Assembly: GCA_032433595.1 (NCBI GenBank)
Contig: JASWJB010000335.1
Span: 1-46,321, forward strand
Direction: 5' to 3'
Length of the DNA: 46,321 nucleotides
DNA from: Conoideocrella luteorostrata
Lineage: Eukaryota > Ascomycota > Sordariomycetes > Hypocreales > Clavicipitaceae
In this document: positions 34,180 to 45,155 of the stretch, piece after piece
Layout: each line of letters opens with the position of its first letter
How positions within the stretch are numbered: position 1 is the stretch's first letter
The notes under the pieces: model-generated
The model's input: only the letters and a program-made list of their open reading frames with translations
The model's database searches: none
Told to the model about the DNA's origin: nothing
Program-made: the position numbers and the translations under genes

Positions 34180-34539
34180 TTGAAAGGTTACGCTCAAATC
34201 GAGGCTATTATGCTCCTCTTCATAAGGCGGCCCTTGCCGCGACTGGAGGCCAATCTTCTCTCTGAACACTTCTTGCCCGCAACCATGACGCCGAATTGAA
34301 GGGCTGCCATTCAAAGGCGACAGGATGGAGGCATCGACAACGTGGATGTTGTCTGTGCCAATTACCTTAGTGTCTTCCCCTATCTCGGTGTTAGTTGTAA
34401 TACAGCTTTCCTGCTTGGACCCTGCTGCATCGTCGCCATTATCATTGAATTCGACGTGACTGTTTGATAGGAGCCTAGACTTTCCGTAAATGTTGATCGT
34501 GACCGTGTTTATGGTTGTTGCTGCCGTCTGAGTGATCAA
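34180..34539 (-). pseudogene. possible GMC-oxidoreductase C-terminal remnant, frameshifted
   Basis: On the minus strand, 34366-34315 encodes VIGTDNIHVVDASILSPL, close to the C-terminal signature of GMC flavoprotein oxidoreductases (aryl-alcohol oxidase and cellobiose-dehydrogenase type: GT-N-VVDASI-P). Just after this, the frame that would continue the family (LQFGVMVAGKK) lies in another frame (about 34305-34250), which points to a frameshift between the two. The FAD-binding GxGxxG region is not visible anywhere nearby. The 34180-34539 frame starts inside low-information DNA, and upstream minus frames to about 34800 are broken. I read a dead gene fragment; a chance motif is the alternative. 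Confidence 0.4.
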
Positions 34540-35441
34540 TGCAGCCAGATGAGCTCACAGTACCCTGTCCGCCTACTTGCATACCACTGGCATGGATGAT
34601 ACACGTTTAAAAGCAAGCGTCTGGGAGGCGAATATCTGTGGCCCACCACACTGCGTGATTTGAGGTACTGGTCGCGTCGTCCGCACCAGGTTTATTGTAG
34701 CTCCAGACGTACGACCTAATATGATGCAGGTGATCGATCAATGGGATCCTAATTCCCCACATCCAAAACAGACCCGACTTCTGAGTCACAGCACGCACTG
34801 CAAAACGAATTCTTGTGGTATTTGCAGCTTAGCGGGTGTAAGACACGAGGAAAGCGCTGTCGATAGCAAAGAGCGGTCAGACTATAGCTTCGAGCCAAAG
34901 GACTGCCGCCTATGACCTTGATTGCAGTAGTTGTGGTTACGGAGTGGTTGAGCTACAAACATGTTTAGCAGGACCTGGAGCTAGAGACTACCTTAATGTT
35001 CTGCATCTGGTCCTGCGTAGTGGTGTGTCTGCAGATCGTCAATGCTGGGCTTGCTATCAATTATTCAAGAAACATTTACCGCAGGCACCGGGTTATCAAC
35101 TACTTCGGCGTTGTGTAATATTATTCGCGTCGCGTCGCCCATCCTTCACACAACCATTCAACCTCCCATCAACTTACACCTCCAGACAATGCTCCCGGCC
35201 GCCCACTAACACCTATCATCGCATCGTGCGGACCTTGTCGTCCATCTCAGCAGTGGAGGCCTAGTCTCGTTTCCCCTGCACGCCGACTGCCCTCCACAGA
35301 AAAGAAAGACCCACAAATCTTAGGCCCCCAATGATTCCAAATCGCACGACTTCTCACTAACCTTCGATTTCGCTATCACCATATGTGCAACACCTAAGAC
35401 AGCCCACAACTGCTACGAAACCTCAGCGCCCATATGAAAGG
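34540..35441. other. intergenic / decayed DNA upstream of TFB5
   Basis: No intact gene. Minus-strand frames near 34607-34798 may belong to the same decayed oxidoreductase. The frame at 34944-35264 has no coding character. A TTACGGAGT half-motif lies near 34940. The last ~150 bp are the TFB5 promoter and leader. Confidence 0.4.
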
Positions 35442-35907
35442 ATGCCACGCGCAATCCGAGGTTCGTTACGACCCCCGCCATCCGCCTCCCCTGGAAGGGA
35501 ACGATCGTTCGCAGCGTCACGCAAAGAGCACACCGACTAACCATGCCTCTGGCCATTATCCCAGGCGTGCTCATCGAGTGCGATCCGTCTATCAAATCCA
35601 TTATTGTAAACATCGATAGCGATAACCATGAATTTATCATCGAGGACTTAGATGAAGAGAGAGTTGTGGTGAAAGAGAATATGGTGGCTTTGCTAAAGCA
35701 GAAGCTGGAAGATGTGCGTACCACCCTTCCCTTCCGTCAAGAATCCCCTTCCTCCCGTCTTTGTTGGATCCGAGGCCTTTTTATCACCTCATAGACACGA
35801 TCAACATGATACGTGTGTCTCACTTTGAAATTATATACTTACGTCGCGCAATATAGCGCCTGAAGGAGAATCTTCCACCGGTCGACGAATCGGGCTCCGA
35901 TGCGTAA
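35442..35907 (+). CDS. TFB5: TFIIH subunit Tfb5 (GTF2H5/TTDA homologue)
   Basis: A 72-aa subunit of TFIIH, which stabilises the complex and stimulates the XPB/Ssl2 helicase in nucleotide-excision repair and transcription. Three exons: 35442-35460 (only 19 nt), 35565-35713 and 35857-35907. Introns are 35461-35564 (GTTCGT...CCCAG, branch CTAAC) and 35714-35856 (GTGCGT...TATAG). The spliced product begins [19 protein letters not shown], the family's canonical opening, continues with [19 protein letters not shown] and [17 protein letters not shown], and ends [16 protein letters not shown]. Length is exactly typical. An ATG at 35543 lies inside intron 1 and opens a frame with a wrong N-terminus (MPLAIIP) and no proper end. 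The gene is convergent with the isomerase gene, with 142 bp between stops. Confidence 0.9.
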
Positions 35908-36049
35908 TACAACAACACGCACCAAAATTACTTCACATGCATGCAATATCACAGCACTACGGAATATAAGATTTTCTTTTATTATCAAGTCAACACTGCT
36001 GGACTGACCAATTCGAAGCGGTCACTGCCAAATCTTCATACACAACCTT

Positions 36050-37041
36050 TTACAGTTTCTCAAAAGTAGGCTTCTTCTTTGAAAAAACACTCATCAAAGC
36101 AGCCGGCATATCCCCCGCCTGCAGGGCCACCGAATTCCAAACCGAAGTGTACCTCAAAGCTGCCGCCGTGCCATTTTCCCTCCCATAATTCAACAACTCT
36201 TTTGTCCCCTGTACAGCAACAGGACTCTTCTCTGCCAACCGGACGGCCATATTCAGCGCCGCCTTGACAGTCTTGTCCTTGTCCTCATGGACCTGACTCA
36301 CAAATCCAACCTGCAGTGCTTCCTGCGCCAAAAAGTCCCTTGCAGACATGCACACGTCTTTCACCCAGGAGTTTGAGCCGACAATCTTGGGGAGACGCGC
36401 GAGGGTGCCTATATCAGCGGCCAGGCCAATATCGACTTCTTTGACCGCAAAGCGGGTGTTGGATGCGGCCAGCCGGATGTCTGCGCAGCAGGAGATGTCG
36501 ATTGCCAGACCGAGTGACACAGCATGTAGAACGCAGATGACAGCTGTGAAGGAAACGACGGGCGGTTAGCTTAGGGTCCATAGACTGACTGTGCCTGACT
36601 GTGCTCGAAGTGACGGGCCTCGCATAGTCAGAGTTGCCTCCAGTCCCATTATCTACTCCAGGAGTGTAAATACGTACGTTTTTCGCATTTCTCCATCTCT
36701 GTAATGCACCCTTGAAACTCCTCGATATGCCCCCTCCATGCCTTTGCCCTCCTAGCAGGGTCCAGATCAGGTCCCTCTCCGCTCATCGGGCCTTCAGAAC
36801 TAGCCGCCGATACATCCAAACCAGCAGTGAAGGCTCGATCACCTGCGCCGCTCAATACAACTACCCTCACATCCGAATCGTCGCTAAGCTGGCGAAAAAC
36901 ACGACCAAACTCAAGCCACACTGCACGAGAAAAAGCATTCATCTTGGAGGGGCGGTTGATTTCAAGGTGTGCAACATGGCTAGATGGCGAGGTTACGCGC
37001 ATGAACTCGTAGGACGAGTACGCTGGGAGCGCTGAAGCCAT
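36050..37041 (-). CDS. dienoyl-CoA isomerase-type enoyl-CoA hydratase family protein
   Basis: A 285-aa crotonase-fold enzyme resembling delta(3,5)-delta(2,4)-dienoyl-CoA isomerase, which repositions double bonds during beta-oxidation of unsaturated fatty acids. Two exons, 37041-36678 and 36543-36050; the 134-nt intron 36544-36677 (GTACGT...TCACAG) joins EK to PVICVLH in frame. The substrate pocket motif DRAFTAGLDVSA is near residue 70. The ISCCADIRLA segment with its conserved Asp is present, and KEVDIGLAADIGTLARLPK supplies Glu157 and Asp165, spaced eight apart as in the mammalian ECH1 catalytic pair. The C-terminus TFEKL ends in EKL, only an approximate match to the peroxisomal PTS1 signal. 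No clear mitochondrial presequence is seen, so a peroxisomal location is favoured as inference. Confidence 0.88.
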
Positions 37042-37775
37042 GATGACGTGGGTTTCAAACGCGATTTGGGAGCACCGGTTGACTTAATGGTTCAGGTTTC
37101 TCGTCAGAAATAACGAAATTGAGAGGATGACGGTACAGAGATGTCTGAGAATTGCTGCAGGTATGTTCTCTTAACTAGGTAACTATGGAGCTCTTGACTT
37201 CGGTTGACGCTGCACCGGCTGCGATGAGCTAATCCTTCGCGAAGCCGAGGTCTTTGTTTGAGAGGACCCCCACTACCCCGGCTGACGCTAATGAACCGAA
37301 CCCCTTGCCCTCACATGCCAACCCTATTTCAATCCTTGAAATCTGTCGAAGACGGCCTTGCCTGGACAGTCATGATGATGATTGTGTGAGGCATCTCAAA
37401 TAGATAATTACGCGTGACAATGGCTTGGAAGGCGCAGTGCACTGGCTTATCGAGTCATGGTTTTATTGCCCTCAGTTCCAAGGCAGGCCGAGACGTACAA
37501 TGCAATCATATTATACAATTTGCAACCCATGATTCTAACATGAATTATTATCGTGAATCTAAGGAGCAGATAGCCATTGTTTGGGCCGAGGGCCATGACG
37601 ACCTGCACTAAGAAATAGACTTCGCACCCCATTAGCCTCTCAAAACTACGATTTTCCTATGGCCCAGATGACGCTCGTAATTGTGCCTGCACTGATTGAT
37701 TTACATGTCCTGTCCTCGCCTGTACGAAAATGAAATACATTAAAGACCGCGCCTACCGCATCCCTGCCCCAGTAT
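37042..37775. other. intergenic, no supported gene
   Basis: Promoter of the isomerase gene and 3' flank of the glucanosyltransferase gene. Short frames at 37414-37632 show no motif. Confidence 0.5.
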
Positions 37776-39364
37776 TTACAGAAGCAAAGCGCCGAATAGA
37801 GTGAAGGCGAAGGTCAAGCCGGTGAGAATAAAAGGGGCTTTATCAACAGGGCCAAGAGTCGAGACTCCGGCATTGTCAGATTCCTTGTTCTTGCCGTTGC
37901 CGGATGTTGGGGAGGCCTGACCGCCGGTCACGCTGGCGGTAGCAGTACCGCTGTCGCCTGCGTTTTGAGAACCGTCACCGTCCAGCTCGAAACCAGGACC
38001 CTTGCCAGCACCATCCTTCATGTATTTTTGGGCTTGGGAAGGCATTTCAGGCACAAGACTGGGGTTGACCTGCCAACTGGCATCGGACGTGGGGCAGCTG
38101 ACGGCGTGAGTAGTGGAAGCAGCGCCTCCGTTGCCGGTAGGGGCGGGGTTCGCACTGAGGGCAGACTTGAACGCGGCAAACTCATCCATCTCGGAAACGC
38201 TCTTACCCTTGAGGCCATCAAGCTTGACGATACCAAACTTGTTGTCCTCATACGAGTACTCATACATGAGCCCGCCGGAGTACACGCCAGTCATTTCGCT
38301 CTTCATCATAGCAGCGACTTCCTCAAATTTCCGGGGGCGGTTATCAATACATCCATACTCAGATAGGCTGTAACGGAAGGCAAACAAAGCACGTTAGCTT
38401 TATACGGGCCAATTCACCACTGAATACTGCAACTTACAAGATTGGAAGACCATAGTCAGTGAAGTTCTTGACCTTCTGATCCCAGCCAGCCTTCTTAAAG
38501 TCGGTGTTACACCAAGAATAATCGTTAAATGCAAAGAAGTCAGATCGCATATCATCGGAACCACAATTCATGTACATGGCAGTCTGCATCCGGTTCTGGG
38601 AGACATCGGCAGCTGAGTAACCAACAGGAATCTTGCGGAGGCCACGGGTGTTAATGTAGTTCTTTATGTCACGTGTGACGGCCTTGACGTAAGGGGCTGA
38701 CTTGTCGGTGTCCTTCTCGTCGTTGATAACCTCATTGCCCGAGAAGAAGGCGAGAGTGTTGGAGTACTTGGCAAACATTTCGACCGTGGCGAAGACACTC
38801 TGAAGATACTTCGCATTGTAAGACGGACCAGGCGTCTTTCGGTTGATGGAGTACTTGGGGTTGTTGACATCGAGCACCAAGTAGATCTGGGCATCTTCGA
38901 GAGCCTTCATGCACTTGTCGTGGTTTAGAGTATTATCGACGGCATAAACACGAATGGTGTTGACGCCTAGAGCCTTGAATTTTTCGATATCACGCAGGCA
39001 AACTTCGGTATCACCAAGTGGATCCTCGTTGGCGGAAGAGCCACCAGGCTGGTAGTCAATGCCCCGAAGATAGAATCTGTCTTTGCCAGCGTAGAATGCT
39101 GCGTCAGGTAAGTCAGCAAAAATTCATCACAAAATACGCTAAGAGACTTCAGGGCATGCAGGTCTTGCAACTATACAATGCCGAACGGTTTCGATAGCCT
39201 CAAAAAAAAGGGAACTCAGGCCAGTGAGGCGGCTTACCATTGCCAGAAACCGTGACAGTAGGGACACCGGCACGCCTAGAAGGAGGCTCCTGTTCCGTGG
39301 GAGTGGGAGAGGCCGTAACAGTGCCAATGGCCGCGAGAGCCGAAGCCAATGCAAAAGCCTTCAT
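37776..39364 (-). CDS. GPI-anchored GH72 beta-1,3-glucanosyltransferase
   Basis: A 459-aa cell-wall enzyme of the Gas/Gel/Epd family. It cuts and rejoins beta-1,3-glucan chains at the outer face of the plasma membrane. Three exons, 39364-39238, 39098-38438 and 38367-37776; introns 39099-39237 (139 nt) and 38368-38437 (70 nt), GT-AG and in phase. The N-terminus (MKAFALASALAAIGTVTASP) is a signal peptide. The catalytic domain contains FYLRGIDYQPGGSS, INTIRVYAVD-like NTIRVYAVDN, acid/base Glu165 in FFSGNEVIND, and nucleophile Glu266 in LSEYGCID, spaced 101 apart as in yeast Gas1. A Ser/Gly/Thr-rich linker and a terminal hydrophobic GPI signal (APFILTGLTFAFTLFGALLL) follow. There is no room for a full CBM43 Cys module, so it belongs with the short members. 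The 5' flank is CT-rich on the coding strand. Confidence 0.93.
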
Positions 39365-39479
39365 GATGAATCGATACCGGGCGATAAAACAGATGTGTAT
39401 CGTTACAATTGCCACGAGTTTAGTCGTATGGAATGGTGATAAGTCCCCGAGTGAGTGGACGGGGGTTGGTCGGGAGGAA

Positions 39480-39675
39480 TACAAGCAAGGCTCAATAATA
39501 AAAGTCGCGCCCCGAAATATGAGTAAGAAGAAGAAAGAGATGAAGAGAAATCCCAACAACGAAGGAGTTGGAATAAAGGTAACGAAGTGGACGAAACACA
39601 AGGAAGTAACGAGCAGAATGTTTTGGAAGGAAGAAAAAGACTGTAACGGCAGGAGATCAATCGGGGAGGGCAAGA
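39480..39675 (-). promoter_or_regulatory. pyrimidine-rich leader/promoter of the GH72 gene
   Basis: The strand coding for GH72 is markedly CT-rich here (the plus strand is AAGAAGAAAGAGATGAAGAG-like), about 115-310 bp upstream of its ATG. CT-rich tracts close to the start are typical of strongly transcribed fungal genes; the role here is inferred. Confidence 0.4.
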
Positions 39676-42055
39676 GGAGGGAGTAGTAGGACATTCATGG
39701 CGACGGCGCGACTAAGACACCAGACCAGTGGAAGGGAATGATTGTGTGTGAGGGAGAGTATAGTACGAGAAGTGGAGGGGGGTGCGAGCATCAATCTGGT
39801 AAAATTGAATGGATGGGGAAACCGTAACAGCGATGCAGCGCAGCAGCACAGCAATGACAATACAGTGGTACGGCCGGCAGCCAAGGACAGACGTGGCGTT
39901 GCACTAACAGTTAGAGTGCCTTGGGAGTGCTCTGTAGATACGGAGTACTCCATATTCTCCCAAGCCAACGTGGTGTAAACTGCAGTTCACCCAACGTGAT
40001 GATATCGAACGCAGGTATGCTTGCTTTTGTCTCCCCAGGCGAGAGTACAACTCTTCGACCACCGCAGTTGCTATTGACGACACCCACCTTAGCTACCACC
40101 TCGGCGAGCATAGAAAAATCGCAGCGAATAGCTATCCCGGGTTCTCAAGCAACTCCTGCGTCTCTATTATACGGAGTACTCTAGTGGATCGATGGCTGTG
40201 CAAGATTCTCGTTTCGCCTAGCAGTACATATACTCCGTACCCACAACGAAGGAAATGTTTGAAAGGGCTCCACACACCACGCCACACAGACGAATGAATA
40301 CGTGGATGGCCAACAGGGTCAAATGGAGGGCACACTTTGACACTTCAACATGTCTTGTACGCTAGAGTTTCCGTGGTTTCGGCGACGATAACAATGGCCG
40401 GCCGGGCTGTAGCAGATTATCCGGTAAGGAGGAGGGTCAGCTATCATCTCAACTCCCCACCGGCCCCGAAACGAACTTGTCACTGCAAGAGCGCAGATTG
40501 ATCCCATCACACGCGAGGACGAAACAAGACGAATACGCACACGACGCTCCGAGCTTTGGGCGGTTCTTCGGGCCTTGTTTCGTACAATACGACACTGTCA
40601 ACGCTGTCGCGCGGAGATCAGACGCAAGCAACCCCTGAAACCACCGGTAACCACATCCTTCTAAATTTGCGCACCCCACCGGTGGGTTGTCGGACACACC
40701 CCCCTTGTGTGGGATGACTGCTTCCTGAGGGTTGAGTCCTATGAGTGGCTACTTGCATTGCACAATATGCTTCTAGTATGCACTGAGCGGGGAGCATCGT
40801 ATTGTACGGAGTAGAGGGGGGCTTGAAGTTTCCCCGTACAGTGTGTCCAAACGTTCTGGTTGGCGTGTTTCCAACATCAAATGCTTGCACAGCCCCTCTT
40901 GAGTCAAAATACTCCGTACGAGAGTCGTTATACGAAGTTGAAAGAAGCCAAGATGCCAAGGTTGGATGGAAGCTCTTGTCGTAAACTGGAGTGGTCTCCA
41001 TCTGACGATGGCAAACATGAATTTGTGTAATCGGTCATCCCTCCAGATGTAACCCAAGATAAAGCAATCAAAGACACACAATCACGTGCTGCCCGACACT
41101 TGAAGATGTCCCTGATCCGACGTCATTGGGCGTCCACCACCAGGCAAGGCTCTTGATCAGTGCCAGCCAGGTCCAGGGCCCTTGTTGATGTTGGATACGA
41201 TGCTAGACGTTCTGACTAGACATCAGCGCGATCAACCAGATGCCCTTGATCCACTAGAGCGTGATCGTCAGGGGGCGGCTCCGACTGCCGCATCACCTGG
41301 CGCTTTGTTGTCTGTGTAAAACAAGGCTCCACAATGAGGGAGCAACGTCGTCGTCAACTCGTTACTTGTGCAACTGGTGCATCGGCAGCAAACAAAGTGT
41401 CTGGTCCATTTAAGACGCAATGTACACTTTTATTGCTGCCCCTTTTTAAATTGCTGTTGCTGCTTTTAATTGCTTCAATACCTGTAATTGTATGTACTTT
41501 TGCTAGCTACGCCATCAAGTAAGGAAGCATATTCTACGACAAAAGAAGGCGTGGAAGTATCTTTTCTTTTCTTTTCTTTTTTTGTGGTTTCGTTGGTCCA
41601 GGGCGGCGAAGAAATTGGTCTTGCGCGTGATGTACTCACGGTAGACACTGATATTCTCCTTACACAAAGCTTGGCATACCTTTTTGACGATAGACAGCCT
41701 TTTATTACCGTCTCGAGGTCAACTTGAGTTAGTGACGGAGAACTAACAGCCGACTTGTCAACAAACTGCTGTGGCATGGAGAGTTGCCAACGGAGCACTC
41801 CATAGGAAAGAACTAGCTACTGGTTGATAGCTTTGTTTGCTGGGTTATTACGAGTTGCCGACCTCTGGCTCAGCGCCTACATCGAACCAACAAATATGCG
41901 ATTGTGAACTTACATTTGCATCAACCTCTGGCGTGGCCGATATCTGCATACATCATCTATCACATGGACAAGCCTACACGTAGCTCGGTAAACACCGATA
42001 AACGCACACAGTGGATTGTATTGTCCAAGAGAAATAGCTAAATCTACCATTTGCC
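39676..42055. other. 2.4-kb intergenic region rich in the dispersed palindrome
   Basis: No supported gene on either strand; frames at 40132-40335, 40618-41001, 41334-41522 and 41475-41798 lack motifs. The stretch holds the densest cluster of the TACGGAGTA/TACTCCGTA motif: 39939-39954, 40169-40181, 40231-40240, 40804-40813 and 40910-40920. The right end is the 3' flank of the Osh3-type gene. Confidence 0.5.
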
Positions 42056-45000
42056 TTATTGCTCAGGCACATCGAACAGCTCAGGAAGACCATTCCAATT
42101 CCCGCGGGTTCTTTCCTCCCAGTACCCTTCTTTTCCGGTCTTAATCTTCCATACCTCTTCACCATCCGGACTATCATCTGCCCGGATGAACCACCGTGGC
42201 TTATAAACGTCCCCCCGGTCTTCCATTTCTCGGCGTCGAGCACGCTGCGCCTCTTCAAGGTTGTGTTTCCACTTTTCCGCCGCATCTAGGTCTCCTTGTT
42301 CGGCAAAACGTTGATCAGGTCGCAGCCGGCAATCTGTGGGCGCCATTTTACCCTGTTCGATATCTGTAATCTCGTTGAGAGAAGCAGCGAACATGGTCAT
42401 TCCATATGTTTGGACTGCGTTATCGACCATGTCACCAGCCTGCCAGATATCTTCGCTGGCTGCCTTGCCTGGTCCAACCGTCTTGAGTCCACCAGTCCAT
42501 GTACCCGCTAGTCCACTGCCCGTGTCGCTTCCATCCGGACCAAAGGTGGTGACCTGAACATCTTCAGCACGGCCACCAAACATACCCTTGCTCTTGAACT
42601 CGACAGAGGCTTTGTGACCGGTGCTGTCATTATTCACATGCATTGAACCGACGGGCTCGACATACTTCTCGCCCATGACGACGTTGCGTAGAAACATGGT
42701 TGCAATGTTCCAAGAGTACAATTCGTCGCTACCATCTGTCAGTCGTAGGACCACTCGAACCCGGCCGTCGGTCGTAATCTCCGCGCTCTTGCCCCAGAAT
42801 TTCTGCCCCGGTGCCGGAGACTGGGAGAAAGACCAATTCGCCGAGTCTGCCTGCATAGCAAGTCGAACAGGACGATGCTGAACCTTTTCTACGAGAAGTC
42901 GGAAACCTCCGGGCACGTCTTTGTTGGTTCTGACTAGCTCAAATGTTTCACCAAGAAGTGGATTGAACGGCTTCCGAATAGCTCGTTCCTTGGCTCGACC
43001 GCCACTAAACTGGGATACGGCAAATGCGGTGACAAATAGCAATCGCTCCGTAGCACTCTTCTGTCTAGCAGCCTTATCTAGCAATTGCGCATACTCAAGT
43101 GGCTCTGCAACTTTTTGAAGCAACGAGATCGGTTCGTTAGCAGATACCGGCATGCTAATCGTGCTAAGATCCTTTCCGACGTTTTTGCGAACAAAGGCGA
43201 TTAGACTCGGGGGCTGTACTGTTGCATGTGGGATACCTGTTCTCCGCTTCACAGCCTGATCGATGGGGAGAGGAGAGAGATTCTTTGGCCTAATAGGATA
43301 GATGTCTCCGGCGCCATCCACTCCAGCAACGTCTTCGTCCTCCATTGATGAGACTGAAGAGCTTTCGTGAATAGACTCCTCCTCGGCGTCAGTCTCGGTA
43401 GATTCATCCTCGCTACCGTCAATCTTCACAACACCGGATTTGGCATCTTCGGCGTCGAAAAACTCATCTGTGGAAGCCGTTGTTTCCATGCTCATGCGAG
43501 AGGCGCCTCCGGCCGAAGGGGGGTGTGGCAGGCGTCGTCTCTTGCTATTGGCTATCAAGGAGGTGAACTCCGAAACAACAGAGTCAAGATCAGATAATAG
43601 AGCTTCACAATGATCATGCAGAGACTTCTCCTCCCGAGTAGCCCCGCGAGATCTTCCTTTTGATCCATGGCGGGCCACACTGACTGTTGCTGTGGTAGCA
43701 CTTCCAGGTGAGGGCACAGCCATGGCAGACAGAGCGGTCTGTTGGACGGCGGACGGAGTCAAGGCTGAAGCACTAGATTTCCGCTTCCAAAATGACTTCT
43801 TCTCTGTGGACGGCGGAAAGTAGCTGTCTTTTCCATCCTCCCCGGCGATGGCAGATGCTGGAGATAAGAGCTGACCACTTGGCGTGGGCCTTGGCAACTG
43901 GGCCACTTCCTTGGTCAATCGTCGTAGCGCATCGCGGGTTCCGACAACACGGCTGACAAGAGTTTCGACTTGCTGCCACTCAACATTTTCAGTGTGGCTC
44001 AACTCATGCGTCTGCTCAAGTACGCGACCGTCCAGTCTCAGAGCAGGCTTGGAGGGTTTGGTTACCGTTTCCAGGCCTCGAGCAATGCGACTAGCCCGCT
44101 CAAGACCCCGCGCCCATTCCTGGAACTCCTTGTCATTTGGTGCTCTCAAGTGCCAGACCTCGGCGCCGGAATCAATACTGATCTCGCGTCGTCTCTCGTC
44201 TGCGGCAATAGCGGCTAGGCTGAGAGGAATCGCCCCACGAAGGGCAGATGAGTTGCGGTTGTAGTAGTAAGAAAGAGTACATGTAGAATAGTCCAGGGAG
44301 AAGAACCGGCGTGCGTAACCTTGCCCCTTCTTGCGACGTCTCTTTGAAAGCGTACCGACGTGGTAATTCAGCGGAACACCGGCGGTGTCACTCTTACCAC
44401 CAGAAGATGTTGCTCTCGTACGTCCCTGGCTTGGCAAGCTATCGACTGAAGCAGTAGGGCCATTCTCATTGTTCGGACTACCATGTTTCCCCAAACTCGA
44501 TTGACTAGTTTGCGCATTCGGTAGTTGCAGGTTCGGCAGGTGGGTAGTTGTCTGCGGTGGTGCACCAGTAGGATATGTGAGGATGACGAATGTGGCCGTC
44601 TTGGACGTTTGCTTCGAGAATGTATTGTCAAACACCAGGCCGTACATGCCACCGTCACCCGCGTGAACATCGTGTGTGCCTCTGGACACTTTTTGCGCCT
44701 CGCATTTGCCGTGCCATGAAATTGGAATAAAACCTTTGCCGATCAACAAGTCTTGCGCAGTTGTCTCCTTCTTCGGGAACCTGCCTCCTTTGCCATCAGT
44801 GACACCAGGTACATTGGCGCCACTGTCGAGCTCGCCTCCGTTTGCAGAGAGGATCGTAGTCGCGCCGCTGCCAGGATGCTTCACAATACCGAAATTGCTG
44901 TCGTTGAAGGTATGGTTAGTGTCGAGATTATGCGCACATGGCCAGGCGGGATGGGTCAGGCTATTTACATGGATTTCTTGTTCGGTTGCACGCTCCACGA

Positions 45001-45155
45001 AAGAGTATTGTCCTCGTCGACTCGGACCCAACGAACAATGTACGACTACTCGGATTCAGCATGTGTTCATACGCGCAATAAGCAAGATTGGAATGATGCT
45101 GCATGGCTATGCTCTATACCTTGCTATGGACCTCAAGCTTCTCGATGCCGGCCAT
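42056..45155 (-). CDS. OSH3: Osh3-type oxysterol-binding protein (GOLD-PH-FFAT-ORD)
   Basis: A 984-aa lipid-transfer protein acting at ER-plasma membrane contacts. Three exons: 45155-45120 (36 nt), 45045-44969 (77 nt) and 44897-42056. Introns are 45046-45119 and 44898-44968 (branch CACTAAC). The spliced start is MAGIEKLEVHSKSYIVRWVR, then NTLSWSVQPNKKSINFGIVK, the N-terminal GOLD-like domain (to about residue 145). The longest frame alone begins at 45031 with a false N-terminus. A PH domain spans about 217-309 (HVGTLSKRRRKKGQGYARRF). A FFAT-type motif EFFDAED at 516-522 would bind VAP/Scs2 in the ER. The ORD (about 570-984) has KPFNPLLGETFELV and EKVQHRPVRLA. The usual EQVSHHPP signature is changed in the latter, so PI4P rather than sterol handling, as known for yeast Osh3, is a plausible guess. 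Confidence 0.9.

Noticed and set aside
35543..35794. ATG at 35543 as the start of the Tfb5 gene
   Set aside because: It lies in intron 1; using it gives MPLAIIP in place of the family MPRAIR start and loses the correct C-terminus.
44898..45031. Longest-frame N-terminus of the Osh3-type protein
   Set aside because: It reads through two introns in the wrong frame; the spliced version gives the GOLD-domain start.
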